Shown here piece after piece: positions 8,455-15,729 of a DNA stretch of 17,427 nt (position 1 is the stretch's first letter; each line of letters opens with the position of its first letter). The DNA is from JABDKJ01 sp039028335 (GTDB lineage: Bacteria; Bacteroidota; Bacteroidia; Flavobacteriales_D; JABDKJ01). The stretch covers positions 1-17,427 of the forward strand of contig JBCCIF010000063.1 in the NCBI GenBank assembly GCA_039028335.1, given 5' to 3'. The notes under the pieces are model-generated. The model was not told the origin of the DNA. It did no database searches and saw only the letters and a program-made list of their open reading frames with translations. The position numbers and the translations under genes were made by a program.

Positions 8455-8475
8455 GACTAAATATATCTATTAGTC
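8455..8475. repeat. Inverted repeat GACTAA-N9-TTAGTC upstream of the winged-helix gene
   Basis: The arms at 8455-8460 and 8470-8475 are perfect reverse complements. The element directly abuts the putative -7 box, in the -7/-33 spacer on the minus strand. A second, overlapping hairpin follows (TCCCTT 8474-8479 with AAGGGA 8486-8491). Candidate operator; there is no direct evidence of binding. Confidence 0.45.
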
Positions 8476-8491
8476 CCTTCTAAAAAAGGGA

Positions 8492-8655
8492 TGTTAATAA
8501 GTATTAATAAATTGTTAAGCCACTCCACAAAAACCGCTATACCGCCTATTATCAAAGACCTTCAGCCATAACCTTCAGCCTACCTATAGCCGCTATTCAC
8601 TAAAATTGTTGATAGGCATCTCTAGCCCCACTTTCCTCTTCGTCAATTTTAATAA
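8492..8655. other. Non-coding stretch with short repeats
   Basis: No credible gene is seen on either strand. It contains ACCTTCAGCC twice (8558-8567 and 8571-8580, 13-nt period), CCGCTAT twice (8534-8540 and 8590-8596), and an 8-bp inverted repeat TAAAATTG / CAATTTTA (8601-8608 and 8644-8651) with a 35-nt loop. The C-rich plus strand differs from the surrounding AT-rich intergenic DNA. Confidence 0.5.
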
Positions 8656-8931
8656 TTAGACCAAGATGTTTTTCAGTTGCCTTTCAATTTCATGACGCTT
8701 CTGATCTATACGTAATTGAAAATCGCTCAATTGATTTGCGTTTTCAAACTCATTTCGAACTTGCCACATTTCACTCAAAATTTTCTTTTGAAAATGCGCA
8801 ACGTCATTTGCAAGGGTATTTAGTTTTCTTTTTTGATCAGGAAATCTTAGAGCATTCTTCATGCATCGATCAAAAGTCTCATTCACCATGCTGTTCAGAG
8901 TTTCCTGCAGGAAGGTTTTTGCAGGTCTCAT
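8656..8931 (-). CDS. Hypothetical helical protein (91 aa)
   Basis: I do not recognise this protein. It is short, hydrophilic and predicted almost wholly alpha-helical, with heptad-like hydrophobic spacing from about residue 35 to 90 (for example V-A-H-F-Q-K-K-I-L and I-E-R-Q-L-K-N-I-L), suggesting a coiled coil. There is no signal peptide or membrane segment. It starts with ATG 79 bp downstream of coaE on the same strand, so it may be the last gene of the nusB operon or have its own promoter; the gap holds only weak terminator-like sequence (AAAGACCTCTTT then a T-rich tail). An antisense frame covers the same region, but this one has the better start and a protein-like composition. Confidence 0.6.
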   Translation of the reverse strand: MRPAKTFLQETLNSMVNETFDRCMKNALRFPDQKRKLNTLANDVAHFQKKILSEMWQVRNEFENANQLSDFQLRIDQKRHEIERQLKNILV

Positions 8932-9010
8932 AACAATTGATTTGAATAATGAATATAGGAAAAATTAAAGAGGTCTTTCTAAGGCCTTGCAAAATCTATC
9001 AACAAATTCT

Positions 9011-9595
9011 CTAATTGGAAGGCAATAAGGCTCGATGAATTTTCCAAACTTGCTTGAGTAATGATTCCTCCTCGTTGTTCTCAATAATGAAATCACAATA
9101 CTTCTCTTTTTCCTCATCACTCCATTGCGCTTGCATGCGATTTTCGACCTCTACCCTGCTGATATCATTCCTTTTCATTACCCGACTTATCCTAAGTTCT
9201 TTGTCAGCTTTTACAAGAATGAGATGATCTAATTTTTGGTATGATCCCTTTTCAATCATTACAGCTGCTTCCTTAATGACATATTCTTTAGTAGCATGTA
9301 TTTCACACCATTCTTCAAAAACTTGCTCCAATTCGGGGTACAGAATTTCTTCGAGAGATTTTAACTTTGTTGCATCCTGAAAAACGATATCGGCTAAAAG
9401 TTCTTTATTAATTTGATTCTTGAAATAAATGTTCTCACCGAATAGAGGAATGAGTTTTTCCCTTACTGAAGATCGTTTATAGAGCAATTTTGCCTCAGTA
9501 TCTGAGTCAAAAACAGGTACTTTGAAAAGTCGAAAAACATCCGCGACATAAGTCTTGCCGCTTCCAATACCTCCGGTTAATCCAACTTTGATCAA
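9011..9595 (-). CDS. coaE: Dephospho-CoA kinase
   Basis: CoaE catalyses the last step of coenzyme A synthesis, ATP-dependent phosphorylation of the 3'-OH of dephospho-CoA, in the cytoplasm. The protein is 194 residues, normal for the family. The P-loop G8-G-I-G-S-G13-K14-T15 is at the extreme N-terminus, D30-S-D32 is the usual acidic substrate-site motif, and the C-terminal Q-W-S-D-E-E-K plus I-I-E-N-N segment matches the family. The start is a TTG codon (9595-9593) that overlaps the yajC TGA stop by 4 bp; it is chosen because it gives the canonical M-I-K-V-G-L-T-G-G-I-G-S-G-K beginning, and any later start would destroy the P-loop. This overlap implies translational coupling to yajC. Confidence 0.93.
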   Translation of the reverse strand: MIKVGLTGGIGSGKTYVADVFRLFKVPVFDSDTEAKLLYKRSSVREKLIPLFGENIYFKNQINKELLADIVFQDATKLKSLEEILYPELEQVFEEWCEIHATKEYVIKEAAVMIEKGSYQKLDHLILVKADKELRISRVMKRNDISRVEVENRMQAQWSDEEKEKYCDFIIENNEEESLLKQVWKIHRALLPSN

Positions 9596-9921
9596 GATTT
9601 TTGTCCCATGGCCATTTCATTGGATGATCCGTCAATCGAAATGGCTGATTTATCTACCTTTAATTTACCGCCTCCTTCTGTCGTAATAATTGCTGTTTTT
9701 TCTTTAATGCTCTCCACTTTTCCATGAATACCTCCAATGGTAACAACCTTGGTACCTTTTTTCAAAGCCTCACGAAATTCTTTCGCCTGCTTAGTCTTCT
9801 TCTGCTGCGGACGGATGATCATGAAATAAAAAATAAACACTATCATCAAGGGAAATGCCCACCAAGGCAAGGCACCTTCTTGATCGGATTGCATCATTAG
9901 AAAAACGGATAAAAATTTCAT
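9592..9921 (-). CDS. yajC: Preprotein translocase subunit YajC
   Basis: A 109-residue inner-membrane protein, the accessory subunit of the SecDF-YajC complex that assists Sec export. It has one transmembrane helix (about 19-35, A-F-P-L-M-I-V-F-I-F-Y-F-M-I-I), then the family signature R-P-Q-Q-K-K (36-41) and a cytoplasmic domain with G-T-K-V-V-T-I-G-G-I-H-G-K-V. The N-terminus before the helix is rather long; starting at Met9 or Met10 would also be plausible. It lies 6 bp downstream of the DUF1573 gene and overlaps coaE by 4 bp, so it belongs to the nusB operon. Confidence 0.93.
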   Translation of the reverse strand: MKFLSVFLMMQSDQEGALPWWAFPLMIVFIFYFMIIRPQQKKTKQAKEFREALKKGTKVVTIGGIHGKVESIKEKTAIITTEGGGKLKVDKSAISIDGSSNEMAMGQKS

Positions 9922-9927
9922 AATAAA

Positions 9928-10380
9928 TTATTCTGGTGCGATAACATTCGCTTTAATTAATACTATAGTCGATGAAGGTAAGGTATTTGCCACAAGAGTG
10001 ATTTCAGATTGAGTCTCACCCCTTTTCTGACTCGAGTCAAAACTTACATCAATTTTTCCTTTTGCTCCTGGTTCAATTGCTTCCTCGTGCCAACCCTTTG
10101 GAACTGTGCATCCACAAGAAGCATTCACTGCATTGATATAAAGAGGAACATCTCCAGTGTTCTTAAATGCAAAACTTAAATCGTGTTTTTCTCCTTGAGA
10201 AATGGTACCTAAATCAATTTCAGCTTCGTCAAATTCAATAATAGCAATACCCTTTTCAGTTGCTCCTTCAGGCCCCATGGGATTGCTGATGATATCGGTA
10301 CCAATACCATCGCTGCTGTTAGACATTCGACATGCAGTGAAAAGAACAAGCAATGCTGTAATGATAAGATGAAATTTCAT
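9928..10380 (-). CDS. DUF1573 domain lipoprotein
   Basis: A 150-residue predicted lipoprotein: a signal peptide ends in L-F-T-A-C with the lipid-bearing cysteine at position 17, followed by a Ser/Asn/Gly-rich linker. Residues ~48-145 are a DUF1573 immunoglobulin-like domain with F-K-N-T-G-D-V-P-L-Y-I, the diagnostic S-C-G-C-T-V-P, and P-G-A-K-G-K-I-D-V-S-F. The molecular function is unknown; these domains are abundant in Bacteroidota and are thought to be extracytoplasmic. Its ATG overlaps the nusB stop codon as ATGA (10377-10380), so translation is probably coupled. Pairing with nusB and yajC is a familiar Flavobacteriia arrangement (from general knowledge). Confidence 0.9.
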   Translation of the reverse strand: MKFHLIITALLVLFTACRMSNSSDGIGTDIISNPMGPEGATEKGIAIIEFDEAEIDLGTISQGEKHDLSFAFKNTGDVPLYINAVNASCGCTVPKGWHEEAIEPGAKGKIDVSFDSSQKRGETQSEITLVANTLPSSTIVLIKANVIAPE

Positions 10381-11324
10381 TCTATTAACCCTCGACCTTT
10401 TTTGACAATGTTACCAGACTCCTTCAATTCCTGAAATGATTTGTCCAATATTCCATTGATAAATTTACTACTCTTTGGTGTTGAGTAAAATTTTGAAATT
10501 TCAATAAACTCGTTCAAGGTAACTTTCACTGGGATGGACTCAAAAGTCTTCGCTTCAGCCAAGGCCATTTTCATGAGAATCATATCCATGAAAGCAATTC
10601 GCTCTAATTCCCAATTCTGAGCTTTTTCTTGAATCAAGAGCTCATTCTCCTCTTCTTGCTCTATAGTTTTGTTGAATAGGTTTTTAATAAAATCAATCTC
10701 ATCTTCAGGATCCTTATAAAGATCCAACAAAGAAATATTGGGATTTTCATCAGTATTGAACAAACGCAATGTTTTTACCGCCATAGAACTCGCCAAGTCA
10801 AGGTCATCAGACCAGAGCACACTTTCTTCTTCTATATAATGTTGTATGGTATCATTATTAGGTATATGTTTTTTGAATAATTTCAAAATATTGCTTTTCA
10901 CCAAATCATCACCTCCTTCTCCATTCAGCACCTCCTGAAAAGCTGCGTCATTTTCGATATTGCGATAAACTGCTCTAACGATGTCATCTTTTTCATTTTC
11001 CCATGACATCTTAAAATTCTTCGAAGATTCAATCAATTCCAAATTACGATCTAAATTGACCATTATAGGGTTATCGACAAAAGAAAAATTAGGAATAAGA
11101 TCTTCATTGGTCGCTAATATTTTCTTCCTTCTGGTTTCGATTTTTTCAACGCCTATTTCGCGAACACTCTTAAAAATGAGCAATAAATGGATATAAAGTT
11201 CTCTGAATTTGTTTATGCTCTTAAACAACCATTTCTCCGTTTCCTGAACATTCTTTTCTTCGGATTGATAGTATGCATAAAGTGCATGTAAGATCTTAAT
11301 ACGTAAATGTCTTCTGTTCAACAT
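10377..11324 (-). CDS. nusB: Transcription antitermination factor NusB (long Bacteroidota form)
   Basis: NusB binds boxA RNA with NusE/S10 and supports rRNA antitermination. The protein is 315 residues, about twice the length of proteobacterial NusB, as is usual in Bacteroidota. The N-terminus R-R-H-L-R-I-K-I-L-H-A-L-Y-A-Y-Y-Q (4-20) matches the first NusB helix, and the conserved C-terminal half runs from about 235 to 300, with W-E-L-E-R-I-A-F-M-D-M-I-L-M-K-M-A and N-E-F-I-E-I-S-K-F-Y-S-T-P-K-S-S-K-F-I-N-G-I-L-D. The middle is a charged, variable insertion. A GAGAGAGG stretch just before the ATG is a better Shine-Dalgarno-like site than most in this window. First gene of the operon with DUF1573, yajC and coaE. 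Confidence 0.92.
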   Translation of the reverse strand: MLNRRHLRIKILHALYAYYQSEEKNVQETEKWLFKSINKFRELYIHLLLIFKSVREIGVEKIETRRKKILATNEDLIPNFSFVDNPIMVNLDRNLELIESSKNFKMSWENEKDDIVRAVYRNIENDAAFQEVLNGEGGDDLVKSNILKLFKKHIPNNDTIQHYIEEESVLWSDDLDLASSMAVKTLRLFNTDENPNISLLDLYKDPEDEIDFIKNLFNKTIEQEEENELLIQEKAQNWELERIAFMDMILMKMALAEAKTFESIPVKVTLNEFIEISKFYSTPKSSKFINGILDKSFQELKESGNIVKKGRGLIE

Positions 11325-11387
11325 TGATGCCTCTCTCTTCCTTGATTAATTTGAGTACTTTTACTCGCTCTAATCAATTTTTATTGT

Positions 11388-11402
11388 CGGCAAAAGTAAA
11401 AA
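11388..11402 (-). promoter_or_regulatory. Promoter core of the nusB operon
   Basis: The minus strand carries a perfect -7 box TACTTTTG (11398-11391) followed by CCG. This gives a transcript leader of about 60 nt before the nusB ATG. The 14-bp core TTTTACTTTTGCCG is identical to that of the tRNA-Ser promoter. No clear TTG is visible at -33; that position overlaps the first codons of the divergent ABC exporter gene. Confidence 0.7.
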
Positions 11403-11418
11403 ATGTTGTTGGAATTAA

Positions 11419-13296
11419 ATGAGAAGTCTATTTTATCTGAATAAATATTTTCTAAAGTACAAATGGCGCTTGATTTTGGGCTTCGTTTTTATTGTATTGT
11501 CCAATACTTTTCAAGTATTTACTCCTCAAGTAATTAAACAAGCGACTAATTTCATTACTGAAATAAGTCAATCCATTTCTTCGAATTCATCCAATTTAAA
11601 TGCGATTGAAAAACCAGCAGTAATTGATTGGTATGAGACTTTTTTCAATACAGAGTATCTTACATTGACGAGCAACAATAGCGAAGAGTGGTTGGATTTG
11701 ATCGTGAAAGCTGGGATCTTTCTTGCTTTGCTTTATCTCTTAATTTATCTCGTAAAGGGCATCTTCTTATTCTTCACGCGACAGACCATCATCATCATGT
11801 CCCGTCTGATAGAATTTGATCTCAAGAATGAGATTTACGATCAATATCAAAACCTTTCAGCTTCTTTTTATAAGCGCAATAATACAGGGGATTTAATGAA
11901 TCGGATTAGTGAAGATGTGAGTAAAGTACGAATGTACTTAGGCCCTGCTATAATGTATACACTGAATCTCATCGTCATATTCTTTTTAGCCATATCCGCC
12001 ATGTTGGCAATTAATGTAAAGCTGACATTGTTCATTTTGTTGCCTTTACCCGTCATGTCGGTTATCATTTATTACGTGAGCTCTATTATCAATAAAAAGA
12101 GTGAACTTGTTCAGGTACAACAATCTAAATTATCGACTTCTGCTCAAGAGTATTTTTCGGGGATTCGCGTTTTGAAAGCCTACCATAGAGAAGATTACAC
12201 CAACGCTATTTTCGAAAAAGAAAGCAATTTATATAAGAAGCGATCATTGGAGTTGGTTAAAGTGAACGCTCTCTTCATGCCTGCCATTGTTTCCTTGATT
12301 TCGCTGAGCACGATATTGACTATATTTCTCGGAGGCAAGATGTTGATCAATGGTGAGGGTGGAATTACACATGGAGATATCGTTGCATACATTTTTTATA
12401 TCAATATGTTAACATGGCCTTTTGCAAGTGTTGGATGGGTTACTTCTTTGGTTCAAAGAGCAGCTGCATCGCAGAAAAGGATCAACGAATTTTTACTTAC
12501 TCAATCTGAGATCATTGAATCCGAGGATGCTCCAGAAGTGGACCTAGAAGAAGTCGAATTCAAGAATGTTGTTTTTACTTATCCGGATACGGGCATCAAA
12601 GCCCTTGACAATGTTTCTTTTAAGGTGTCAAAAGGAGAGACACTGGCTATAATAGGTCAAACAGGTTCTGGAAAATCCACCATCGCAAGTCTGCTTTTGA
12701 GACAATATGATCGATCAATGGGTTCAATCTCCATTAATGGTACTGACATTAGCCAATTAGACCTCGATTTTCACAGGAATCAAATCGGATATGTCCCACA
12801 AGAAGTCTTTTTGTTTTCAGATACAATAAGAAACAACATACTTTTTGGAACAGATAAAGCATCAGATGAAGATGTTATTCGAGCAGCTGAGCAAGCGGAT
12901 GTGTATAAGAACATTATTGAATTTCCAAATCAATTCGAGACGATTCTAGGAGAGAGAGGAATAACTTTATCAGGAGGTCAAAAACAAAGAGTATCCATTG
13001 CTCGTGCCATAATAAAAGAGCCTAAGCTTCTAATTTTTGATGATTCATTAAGTGCCGTTGACACACAGACAGAGGAGAAAATCCTCAGTAATTTGAGAAA
13101 GATAATGGCCAATAAAACCACTCTTATTATCAGTCATCGCGTTTCAGCCATCATGGAAGCTGATAAAATTATCGTATTGGAAAAAGGGAAAATAGCTGAG
13201 CAAGGCAACCATCAAACTTTGATTGCTAAGGATAGCATATATGCCCGATTGTACCAAAAACAGCTATGGGAAGAAAGAAAAGTCTTAGCTTCCTAA
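11419..13296 (+). CDS. ABC exporter half-transporter (permease-ATPase fusion, MsbA/MdlA type)
   Basis: A 625-residue inner-membrane exporter with an N-terminal six-helix domain (helices near 18-38, 95-118, 175-198, 203-222, 285-305 and 318-340) and a C-terminal nucleotide-binding domain. Walker A is G413-Q-T-G-S-G-K419-S-T, the Q-loop Gln is 461, the signature L-S-G-G-Q is 517-521, Walker B is L-L-I-F-D541, and the switch His is 573. At the catalytic glutamate position there is Asp542 (F-D-D-S-L-S-A-V-D), as in the degenerate subunits of heterodimeric exporters such as BmrC and MdlA. An unusually long, Ser/Asn-rich periplasmic loop (about 44-92) separates helices 1 and 2. The substrate is unknown (lipid or drug are the family options). 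Divergent from nusB with a 94-bp shared upstream region. Confidence 0.92.
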   Translation: MRSLFYLNKYFLKYKWRLILGFVFIVLSNTFQVFTPQVIKQATNFITEISQSISSNSSNLNAIEKPAVIDWYETFFNTEYLTLTSNNSEEWLDLIVKAGIFLALLYLLIYLVKGIFLFFTRQTIIIMSRLIEFDLKNEIYDQYQNLSASFYKRNNTGDLMNRISEDVSKVRMYLGPAIMYTLNLIVIFFLAISAMLAINVKLTLFILLPLPVMSVIIYYVSSIINKKSELVQVQQSKLSTSAQEYFSGIRVLKAYHREDYTNAIFEKESNLYKKRSLELVKVNALFMPAIVSLISLSTILTIFLGGKMLINGEGGITHGDIVAYIFYINMLTWPFASVGWVTSLVQRAAASQKRINEFLLTQSEIIESEDAPEVDLEEVEFKNVVFTYPDTGIKALDNVSFKVSKGETLAIIGQTGSGKSTIASLLLRQYDRSMGSISINGTDISQLDLDFHRNQIGYVPQEVFLFSDTIRNNILFGTDKASDEDVIRAAEQADVYKNIIEFPNQFETILGERGITLSGGQKQRVSIARAIIKEPKLLIFDDSLSAVDTQTEEKILSNLRKIMANKTTLIISHRVSAIMEADKIIVLEKGKIAEQGNHQTLIAKDSIYARLYQKQLWEERKVLAS

Positions 13297-13321
13297 AAAA
13301 TCGAGCGTAGCAAAATATTTC

Positions 13322-13329
13322 TATATTTG
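13322..13329 (+). promoter_or_regulatory. -7 element upstream of the DUF3276 gene
   Basis: TATATTTG is a perfect match to the Bacteroidota TAnnTTTG box, 41 bp before the ATG in the short gap after the ABC exporter gene. The -33 region lacks a clear TTG. It suggests the DUF3276 gene can be transcribed separately from the exporter. Confidence 0.55.
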
Positions 13330-13370
13330 TTATATCACTTTAAACAATTATTAACCAATACATTAGACAG

Positions 13371-13724
13371 ATGGAGGATGGTAGCGGAACATTTGACAGA
13401 GACGAGATTTATTCGAAAGTAATCAGAGCAGGGAAAAGAACGTATTTTTTTGATATCAAGTCTACACGAGGTAGAGACTTGTATTTGACAATCACTGAGA
13501 GTAAGAAAAGATTCAAGGAAGACGGAAGTGCATTCTATGAGAAGCACAAAATATTTCTATACAAAGAGGATTTCGAAAAATTCAATGATGGTTTTCAAGA
13601 TGCCTTGAACAAAATTGCAGATCTTAAAAAGAACGATATTCGGTTTAATAATGTTGAGTCAAATCAAAATAGTGGATCTCAGCAATATACAGACGTCAGT
13701 TTTGACGATTTAGGTAAAGAATAA
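13371..13724 (+). CDS. DUF3276 / PUR-domain nucleic-acid-binding protein
   Basis: A 117-residue cytoplasmic protein of the DUF3276 family, the Bacteroidota proteins related to eukaryotic Pur-alpha, which bind single-stranded nucleic acid. The core lies at residues 10-90: I-Y-S-K-V-I-R-A-G-K-R-T-Y-F-F-D-I-K, then Y-L-T-I-T-E-S-K-K-R, then H-K-I-F-L-Y-K-E-D-F-E-K-F. The tail (about 91-117) is polar and probably disordered. The ATG at 13371 places the first PUR strand at the usual distance from the N-terminus. It lies 74 bp downstream of the ABC exporter gene. Its stop codon directly abuts the stop codon of the convergent fadH gene. The physiological target is unknown. Confidence 0.9.
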   Translation: MEDGSGTFDRDEIYSKVIRAGKRTYFFDIKSTRGRDLYLTITESKKRFKEDGSAFYEKHKIFLYKEDFEKFNDGFQDALNKIADLKKNDIRFNNVESNQNSGSQQYTDVSFDDLGKE

Positions 13725-15716
13725 TCAAATAGCCAAGGCTGCCTCGAACCCCTCTTTAATAGCTCTTTGAGCATTTATGCCGCGTGCATCTTTTGCACCA
13801 CCGACTGTTATATATTTCTGACTTACTGGATTTTCTTCTTGTCCAGCGCACACGACAATTGTATCAGCTTCAATAAACTCTTCTTTACCAGATTTTTCAA
13901 TAAGTATCCCGCCTTCAACTATCGATTTATAGGTCAAATTATTTTTGTAATCAACTCCAGCCAATTTTAATGATCTTCGATGCGCCCAAGAAGTCGTTTT
14001 GCCTGTTCCATGTGCCAGCTTTCCAGCCGAGCGCTTCAAAATAGTAATCTGCTTATCGCTTACTTCAGGATGCTCTTTTGCTAAATTACCTGGAATATCT
14101 TCTTCTTTTGAAATGCCCCAGTAATTGTTGTAATAATCGTGATGATCATTTACTGGGGGATGCAATAACATAGAACTAACATCAACTCCTATTCCTCCAG
14201 CACCAATAACTACGACTTTATCACCAACTTTCTCAGGATGTTCGATCGCCAAATTGTAGGGAATGACGTGGGCTAGTTCTTCACCTGGAATCCTCAATTT
14301 TCGAGGAACTACTCCACTCGAAACAATGACATGATCAAAAGACTTTAAATCTTCTTCGCGAACTTCTGCATTCAGTTTGAGTTTGACACCTAATTTCTTA
14401 ATCATTGCTCTATAGTATCGAAGTGTCTCTAAGAATTCTTCTTTTCCTGGAATTTTACTCGCTAAATTGAATTGCCCTCCTATTACTTCTCTTTTTTCAA
14501 ATAAGGTAACTTCATGACCTAATTCAGCCGCAGTGCATGCAGCGGAGAGACCGGCTGGGCCAGCTCCGACAACAGCTACTTTTTTTGATGATCGAACGGA
14601 AAGATCGTATTCTGTCTCTTTACAAGCCAAGGGATTGACCAAGCAGGTTGCTGTCTTTTTTTGAAAAATATGATCCAAGCAAGCTTGATTGCACGCAATG
14701 CAGGTATTTATTTCATCCTCCTTTCCATTCTTCGATTTCAAAAGTATTTCTGGATCCGCCAAAAAAGGACGTGCCATAGAAACCAAATCGGCCTGTCCAG
14801 AAGATAATATTCCCTCTGCCACAACAGGATTATTTATACGATTAGTTGCTACTAGAGGAATATCCAGTTCTTTTTTCATTTTCTCAGTTACCCAAGCAAA
14901 CGCACCCCTTGGCACCATAGTAGCTATGGTTGGAATGCGAGCTTCGTGCCAACCTATGCCAGTATTCATTATACTCGTTCCCGATTCTGCAAGTATCTTT
15001 CCTGTATAAACAACTTCTTCCCAAACTGCGCCATCCTCAACTAACTCAAGCATGCTTAATCGAAAAATAACGATGAAGTCCTCTCCTACTTTTTCACGAA
15101 CACTTTTGACAATTTCTAAAGGAAATCGAGAGCGGTTTTCAATTGAACCGCCCCATTCATCCGTTCTCTTGTTTGTTCTTTTTGATAAGAACTGATTGAT
15201 CAAATAGCCTTCAGAACCCATGATTTCTATTCCATCGTATCCCGCATCTTTGGCCAGTTTAGCAGATTTGGAAAAGGCATCAATCGTAGTATATATCCCT
15301 TTGACGCTAAGCGCCTTGGGTTTAAATGGAGAAATCGGAGCTTTTAAATTGCTTGCGCTCACGATAAAAGGATGATAGCCATATCGACCTGCATGCAAAA
15401 TCTGCATAGCAATTTTTCCGTCTTCTTCATGAACAGCATCAGTAATCTTTCGATGCATTTCGGCTTCTTTCTTCGAGGTCATTTTTGAACCGAAAGGAGT
15501 AAGCCATCCTCTTTTATTTGGAGCTATTCCACCTGTCACGATTAAGCCCGCAAGTCCTCTAGCTCGCTGTCTATAGAATTCGGCCAGTTTTGCAAGTCCT
15601 CCTTTTTCCTCTTCTAGACCTGTATGCATGGACCCCATTATTACTCTATTTTTCAAACGGGTATATCCGAGATCTAGAGGCTCAAATAAATGAGGGTACT
15701 TTCCGTGCTGTTCCAT
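13725..15716 (-). CDS. fadH: NADPH-dependent 2,4-dienoyl-CoA reductase
   Basis: A 663-residue cytoplasmic iron-sulfur flavoenzyme that removes double bonds at even positions during beta-oxidation of unsaturated fatty acids, reducing 2,4-dienoyl-CoA. Residues 1-~330 form the Old Yellow Enzyme-like TIM barrel (FMN), with the expected catalytic pair Y171 (G-S-E-G-Y-L-I-N) and H257 (G-I-G-W-H-E-A-R-I-P). The 4Fe-4S ligands are C339, C342, C346 and C358 (C-x2-C-x3-C-x11-C). A first dinucleotide fold begins at G384-A-G-P-A-G389 (FAD) and a second at G505-A-G-G-I-G510 (NADPH). Motif order, spacing and length agree closely with E. coli FadH (672 aa) as I remember it. The sugar dehydrogenase gene upstream ends in a terminator only 14 bp before this ATG, so fadH expression must come from read-through or a promoter inside that short gap. 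Confidence 0.92.
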   Translation of the reverse strand: MEQHGKYPHLFEPLDLGYTRLKNRVIMGSMHTGLEEEKGGLAKLAEFYRQRARGLAGLIVTGGIAPNKRGWLTPFGSKMTSKKEAEMHRKITDAVHEEDGKIAMQILHAGRYGYHPFIVSASNLKAPISPFKPKALSVKGIYTTIDAFSKSAKLAKDAGYDGIEIMGSEGYLINQFLSKRTNKRTDEWGGSIENRSRFPLEIVKSVREKVGEDFIVIFRLSMLELVEDGAVWEEVVYTGKILAESGTSIMNTGIGWHEARIPTIATMVPRGAFAWVTEKMKKELDIPLVATNRINNPVVAEGILSSGQADLVSMARPFLADPEILLKSKNGKEDEINTCIACNQACLDHIFQKKTATCLVNPLACKETEYDLSVRSSKKVAVVGAGPAGLSAACTAAELGHEVTLFEKREVIGGQFNLASKIPGKEEFLETLRYYRAMIKKLGVKLKLNAEVREEDLKSFDHVIVSSGVVPRKLRIPGEELAHVIPYNLAIEHPEKVGDKVVVIGAGGIGVDVSSMLLHPPVNDHHDYYNNYWGISKEEDIPGNLAKEHPEVSDKQITILKRSAGKLAHGTGKTTSWAHRRSLKLAGVDYKNNLTYKSIVEGGILIEKSGKEEFIEADTIVVCAGQEENPVSQKYITVGGAKDARGINAQRAIKEGFEAALAI

Positions 15717-15729
15717 ATAAAGCGAAAAT

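Noticed and set aside
8519..8683. Plus-strand open stretch of ~55 codons across the repeat patch
   Set aside because: It has no start codon, and its translation has low-complexity, non-protein-like content.
11353..11366. Hairpin GAGTA-CTTT-TACTC and TACTTTTA box in the nusB/ABC divergent region, considered as ABC promoter or operator
   Set aside because: The stem is only 5 bp and no -33 element lies at the right distance; too weak to call.
14689..15009. 106-residue frame antisense to fadH
   Set aside because: Lies opposite the strongly conserved Fe-S and barrel region; no independent start context.
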